8,135 nucleotides of DNA from the NCBI GenBank assembly GCA_913009475.1, contig CAJVYJ010000076.1, positions 1 to 8,135 of the forward strand. Reading direction: 5' to 3'. Source of the DNA: an uncultured Actinomycetes bacterium (lineage in GTDB: Bacteria; Actinomycetota; Aquicultoria; CAJVYJ01). The notes beneath the pieces were generated by a model. It was not told the DNA's origin, ran no database searches, and saw only the letters and a list, made by a program, of their open reading frames with translations. A program made the translations under genes and the position numbers. Below, in pieces: positions 6,315 to 8,135 of the stretch. Each line of letters opens with the position of its first letter. Within the stretch, counting starts at the first letter, position 1.

Positions 6315-6364
6315 TTTTGATAGGTATGGAAGAATAATAAGAAATGTTAGGTGAAAATAAGGAT

Positions 6365-6994
6365 ATGAATAAAAAAACAAAAGCCGCTAAATTGGTTGAC
6401 TATATCAAGCGCCTACCCGATTTTGTTGTGTTAACAAATATTGATTCTAACTATCATCACATGGGTGCAACGATTGCAGACGCTGTATTGCAAGCACGTA
6501 TGAACTATGAAACGCATGTACTCGGGCGGATCAAGGAAATTCGTAAAAGATTCCCAAATGCAAGTACTGTGTCGGGATTGTTCAGAGTATTGAAGCACAC
6601 AACAGTTAAAGACTTTCTTAATTGGCGAGGCATTGACAGGACCACGCGTTTTCAAAAAATAGCCGATCTCTTTTTTGCAGAAGGACTGGAGACTGAAAGA
6701 GATCTAAAGCATTGGTTGGAAGAGGGCAAGAACATCCCACGTCTTCGTTCGATTTATGGTGTTGGTCCTAAGACAATTGATTACTTTAAAATCATGACCG
6801 GTATTCAAACGGTCGCAGTCGATCGTCGTCTTCGTGATTTTCTACAGAGCGCAGACATAAGCTTTTCGGGATATGTTGAGCCAAGAGAAATTATAGTAGA
6901 TGCGGCGGAGCTAATGAATGTTCAGGCGGCATGTCTAGATCATAGTATTTGGAAATATGAAGGCAAGAACAAGAAATTTAATGTGTGTAAATAA
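6365..6994 (+). CDS. HhH-GPD-like (endonuclease III-type) DNA glycosylase homologue, small, no Fe-S cluster
   Basis: This 209-aa protein is mostly helical. Its recognisable part is a helix-hairpin-helix, SIYGVGPKTIDYF, with VAVDRRLRDFL 17 residues after the lysine. This matches the E. coli Nth arrangement, in which GVGRKT holds the catalytic Lys120 and AVDTH the catalytic Asp138. Here the equivalents are Lys136 and Asp153, so a base-excision glycosylase/AP-lyase activity is possible. The four-cysteine Fe-S loop of Nth and MutY is absent; only two cysteines occur in the C-terminal part. The N-terminal half is not one I recognise. I chose ATG 6365 because AGGTGA (6349-6354) is ten bases upstream; ATG 6344, seven codons earlier, is also possible. 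The gene has its own likely promoter and lies 85 bp before the DUF262 gene. Base use looks more AT-rich than in the DUF255 gene, hinting at an accessory origin. Confidence 0.72.
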   Translation: MNKKTKAAKLVDYIKRLPDFVVLTNIDSNYHHMGATIADAVLQARMNYETHVLGRIKEIRKRFPNASTVSGLFRVLKHTTVKDFLNWRGIDRTTRFQKIADLFFAEGLETERDLKHWLEEGKNIPRLRSIYGVGPKTIDYFKIMTGIQTVAVDRRLRDFLQSADISFSGYVEPREIIVDAAELMNVQAACLDHSIWKYEGKNKKFNVCK

Positions 6995-7005
6995 TAAAAG
7001 AAAGC

Positions 7006-7065
7006 GTCTAACAAACAAAGCCGGCGAACAGCATGATATGTCGCCGTTGATGCCGAGTCATTAGC
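7006..7065 (+). other. attC-like imperfect hairpin between the HhH-GPD and DUF262 genes
   Basis: GTCTAAC (7006-7012) fits the integron attC consensus RYYYAAC and is followed by AAACAAAGCCGGCGA. CGGCGA (7022-7027) and TCGCCG (7041-7046) form a perfect 6-bp stem. The far end, CATTAGC (7059-7065), is a poor match to GTTRRRY because the crossover G is replaced by C. The whole is 60 bp, a typical short attC length. It may be a decayed attC or a chance resemblance. Confidence 0.22.
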
Positions 7066-7079
7066 TCAATGGAGAAAGA

Positions 7080-7943
7080 ATGAGTAAAACAGTATTTACA
7101 AAAGTAGATTATGATCTTGGCTTATTAGTCAAATACATTAGTCTGGGTGAAATTGGTCTGCCCGATATCCAGAGGCCTTTTGTCTGGAAGAATACAAAGG
7201 TTAGAGATCTATTTGATTCTATGTATAAAGGCTATCCAGTCGGTTATCTGCTATTCTGGCAAAATACATTGACCGAAGCTACTCGAACCATCGGTACCAA
7301 CAATAAGCAGAAACCGCCCCGGCTTGTAATCGTAGATGGTCAGCAACGGTTGACATCTCTTTATGCTGTTATTAAAAAAACTCCAGTATTAAGGGAGAAT
7401 TTCGAAAGAGAACAAATTCAGATAGCCTTTAATCCTTTGGAAGAAAGATTTGAGGTTGCCGATGCGGCTATTCGTCGCGACAAAGCTTTTATTCAAAACA
7501 TATCTATTCTCTGGGAAGATAATGCTCGAGTAACTCAAATTATTAGGTGTTATATAGCCAGCTTGAAAAATGTTAGAGAAATAACGGACTCGGAAGAAAG
7601 AAAAATAGAGGGCTCTATTGAAAAATTAAAGGGAATGATAACTTTTCCGTTCACAGCTCTGGAGTTGGCATCAGATATTGACGAGGAGGCCGTATCGGAT
7701 GTATTCGTTCGCATTAATAGCAAGGGAACCCCGCTAAGCCAAGCCGATTTTATCCTAACATTGATGTCAGTGTTTTGGGACGAAGGGCGTGCTGCCCTCG
7801 AACAATTTTGTCGCGAATCCCGTAAACCATCAAAAGGTAATGCATCTCCATTTAATTATTTTATCGAACCATCACCCGACCAGTTGTTGAGAGTTGGAGT
7901 CGGCGTGGCATTCAAACGTGCCAGGTTGAAGTATGTCTATTCG
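7080..7943 (+). CDS. DUF262 domain protein (GmrS/DndB-like N-terminal domain), 3'-truncated by adapter
   Basis: About 288 genuine residues remain before the index adapter cuts the gene. The start ATG 7080 has GGAG at 7071-7074, five bases upstream. The N-terminal part shows the DUF262 signature: LPDIQRPFVWK (residues 28-37), YPVGYLLFW (52-60) and LVIVDGQQRLTSLYA (82-96), where DGQQR (86-90) is the ParB/Srx-like nucleotide-binding motif. VFVRINSKGTPLSQADF near residue 210 is also typical. In GmrSD-type type IV restriction enzymes this NTPase-like domain is joined or paired with a DUF1524 HNH nuclease that cuts modified phage DNA. A C-terminal nuclease would lie beyond the cut, so it cannot be confirmed. 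Other DUF262 proteins lack a nuclease. The 12 residues RSEEHTSELQSH that seem to end the reading frame are translated adapter. Confidence 0.85.
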
Positions 7944-8009
7944 AGATCGGAAGAGCACACGTCTGAACTCCAGTCACACTGATATATCTCGTATGCCGTC
8001 TTCTGCTTG
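7944..8009 (+). other. Illumina TruSeq index adapter (index ACTGATAT)
   Basis: From AGATCGGAAGAGC to GCCGTCTTCTGCTTG this is the TruSeq indexed adapter, with ACTGATAT at 7978-7985 in the barcode position (as in the index-25 oligo). It ends the biological sequence and truncates the DUF262 gene. Confidence 0.99.
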
Positions 8010-8135
8010 AAAAAAAAAACAAAACAAATGAACTAAACACGATCACTAGATCGGACTACCTCAATTGCCTACCCAAATATACCCATGCTCACAGAACTCC
8101 TTCCACCATCTCATACATAATTGTTGTGCATCGCC
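8010..8135. other. Poly-A and low-quality read tail outside the index adapter (not genomic)
   Basis: Ten A residues (8010-8019) follow the adapter directly, then about 116 bases with no recognisable gene. This is the usual signal after a sequencer reads past the end of the library molecule. It should be removed before analysis. Confidence 0.92.

Larger units (their letters stand above)
5861..6364. other. Non-coding, structure-rich intergenic region
   Basis: No convincing gene is present in these roughly 500 bases. The region holds two matched small hairpins (5903-5923 and 5946-5966), a plain stretch with little structure (5967-6044), a 166-bp inverted-repeat element (6045-6210), a GTTAAGC heptamer (6226-6232) and a promoter-like pair (6286-6314). 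It separates the YHS/TreT/DUF255 block from the DNA-processing pair and is probably a junction between core and accessory DNA. Confidence 0.7.

Noticed and set aside
7944..7982. Apparent C terminus and stop codon of the DUF262 protein
   Set aside because: This is index-adapter sequence, so the stop is artificial and the gene is incomplete.

Overview
The window looks like a complete short-read metagenomic contig rather than a clean genomic slice. A full Illumina P5/TruSeq adapter lies at 87-144 and a TruSeq index adapter at 7944-8009. Poly-T/poly-A and low-quality read tails lie outside them (1-86 and 8010-8135). Only about 145-7943 is biological, so the first and last genes are cut by adapter rather than by nature. 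The gene set (bacterial-type Shine-Dalgarno sites, one of them AAGGAGGTGA, sigma70-like promoters, a DUF255 thioredoxin protein, a TreT-like glycosyltransferase) suggests an uncultured bacterium. I cannot place it in a phylum; a candidate-phylum or anaerobic sediment lineage is only a guess.

Block 1 (145-5860, all + strand) holds five genes: the 3' part of an ABC-transporter ATPase ending in a YHS domain; an FAD-dependent oxidoreductase resembling geranylgeranyl reductases; a 49-aa stand-alone YHS protein; a TreT-like trehalose synthase (GT4) that also ends in a YHS domain; and a 703-aa DUF255 thioredoxin-domain protein. The striking point is that three of the first four genes carry a YHS/TRASH-type domain, each with the same cysteine spacing (C-x22-C-x3-C), on three unrelated scaffolds. 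I infer a shared metal- or redox-responsive theme linking a membrane transporter, a flavoenzyme, trehalose synthesis and a thioredoxin-fold protein. No substrate can be read from the sequence.

Block 2 (5861-6364) is a roughly 500-bp non-coding region rich in structure. It has two hairpins of identical geometry (8-bp stem, 5-nt loop) and then a 166-bp element bounded by 15-bp perfect terminal inverted repeats. The latter could be a MITE-like element or a bidirectional terminator. A good sigma70-like promoter follows.

Block 3 (6365-7943) looks like an accessory or defence segment: a small HhH-GPD (endonuclease III-like) protein with the catalytic Lys and Asp retained, then a DUF262 protein (GmrS/DndB-like DGQQR motif) cut by the adapter. 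Between them sits a weak 60-bp attC-like structure. The two proteins could act together on modified or foreign DNA, but this is inferred only from their families and adjacency.
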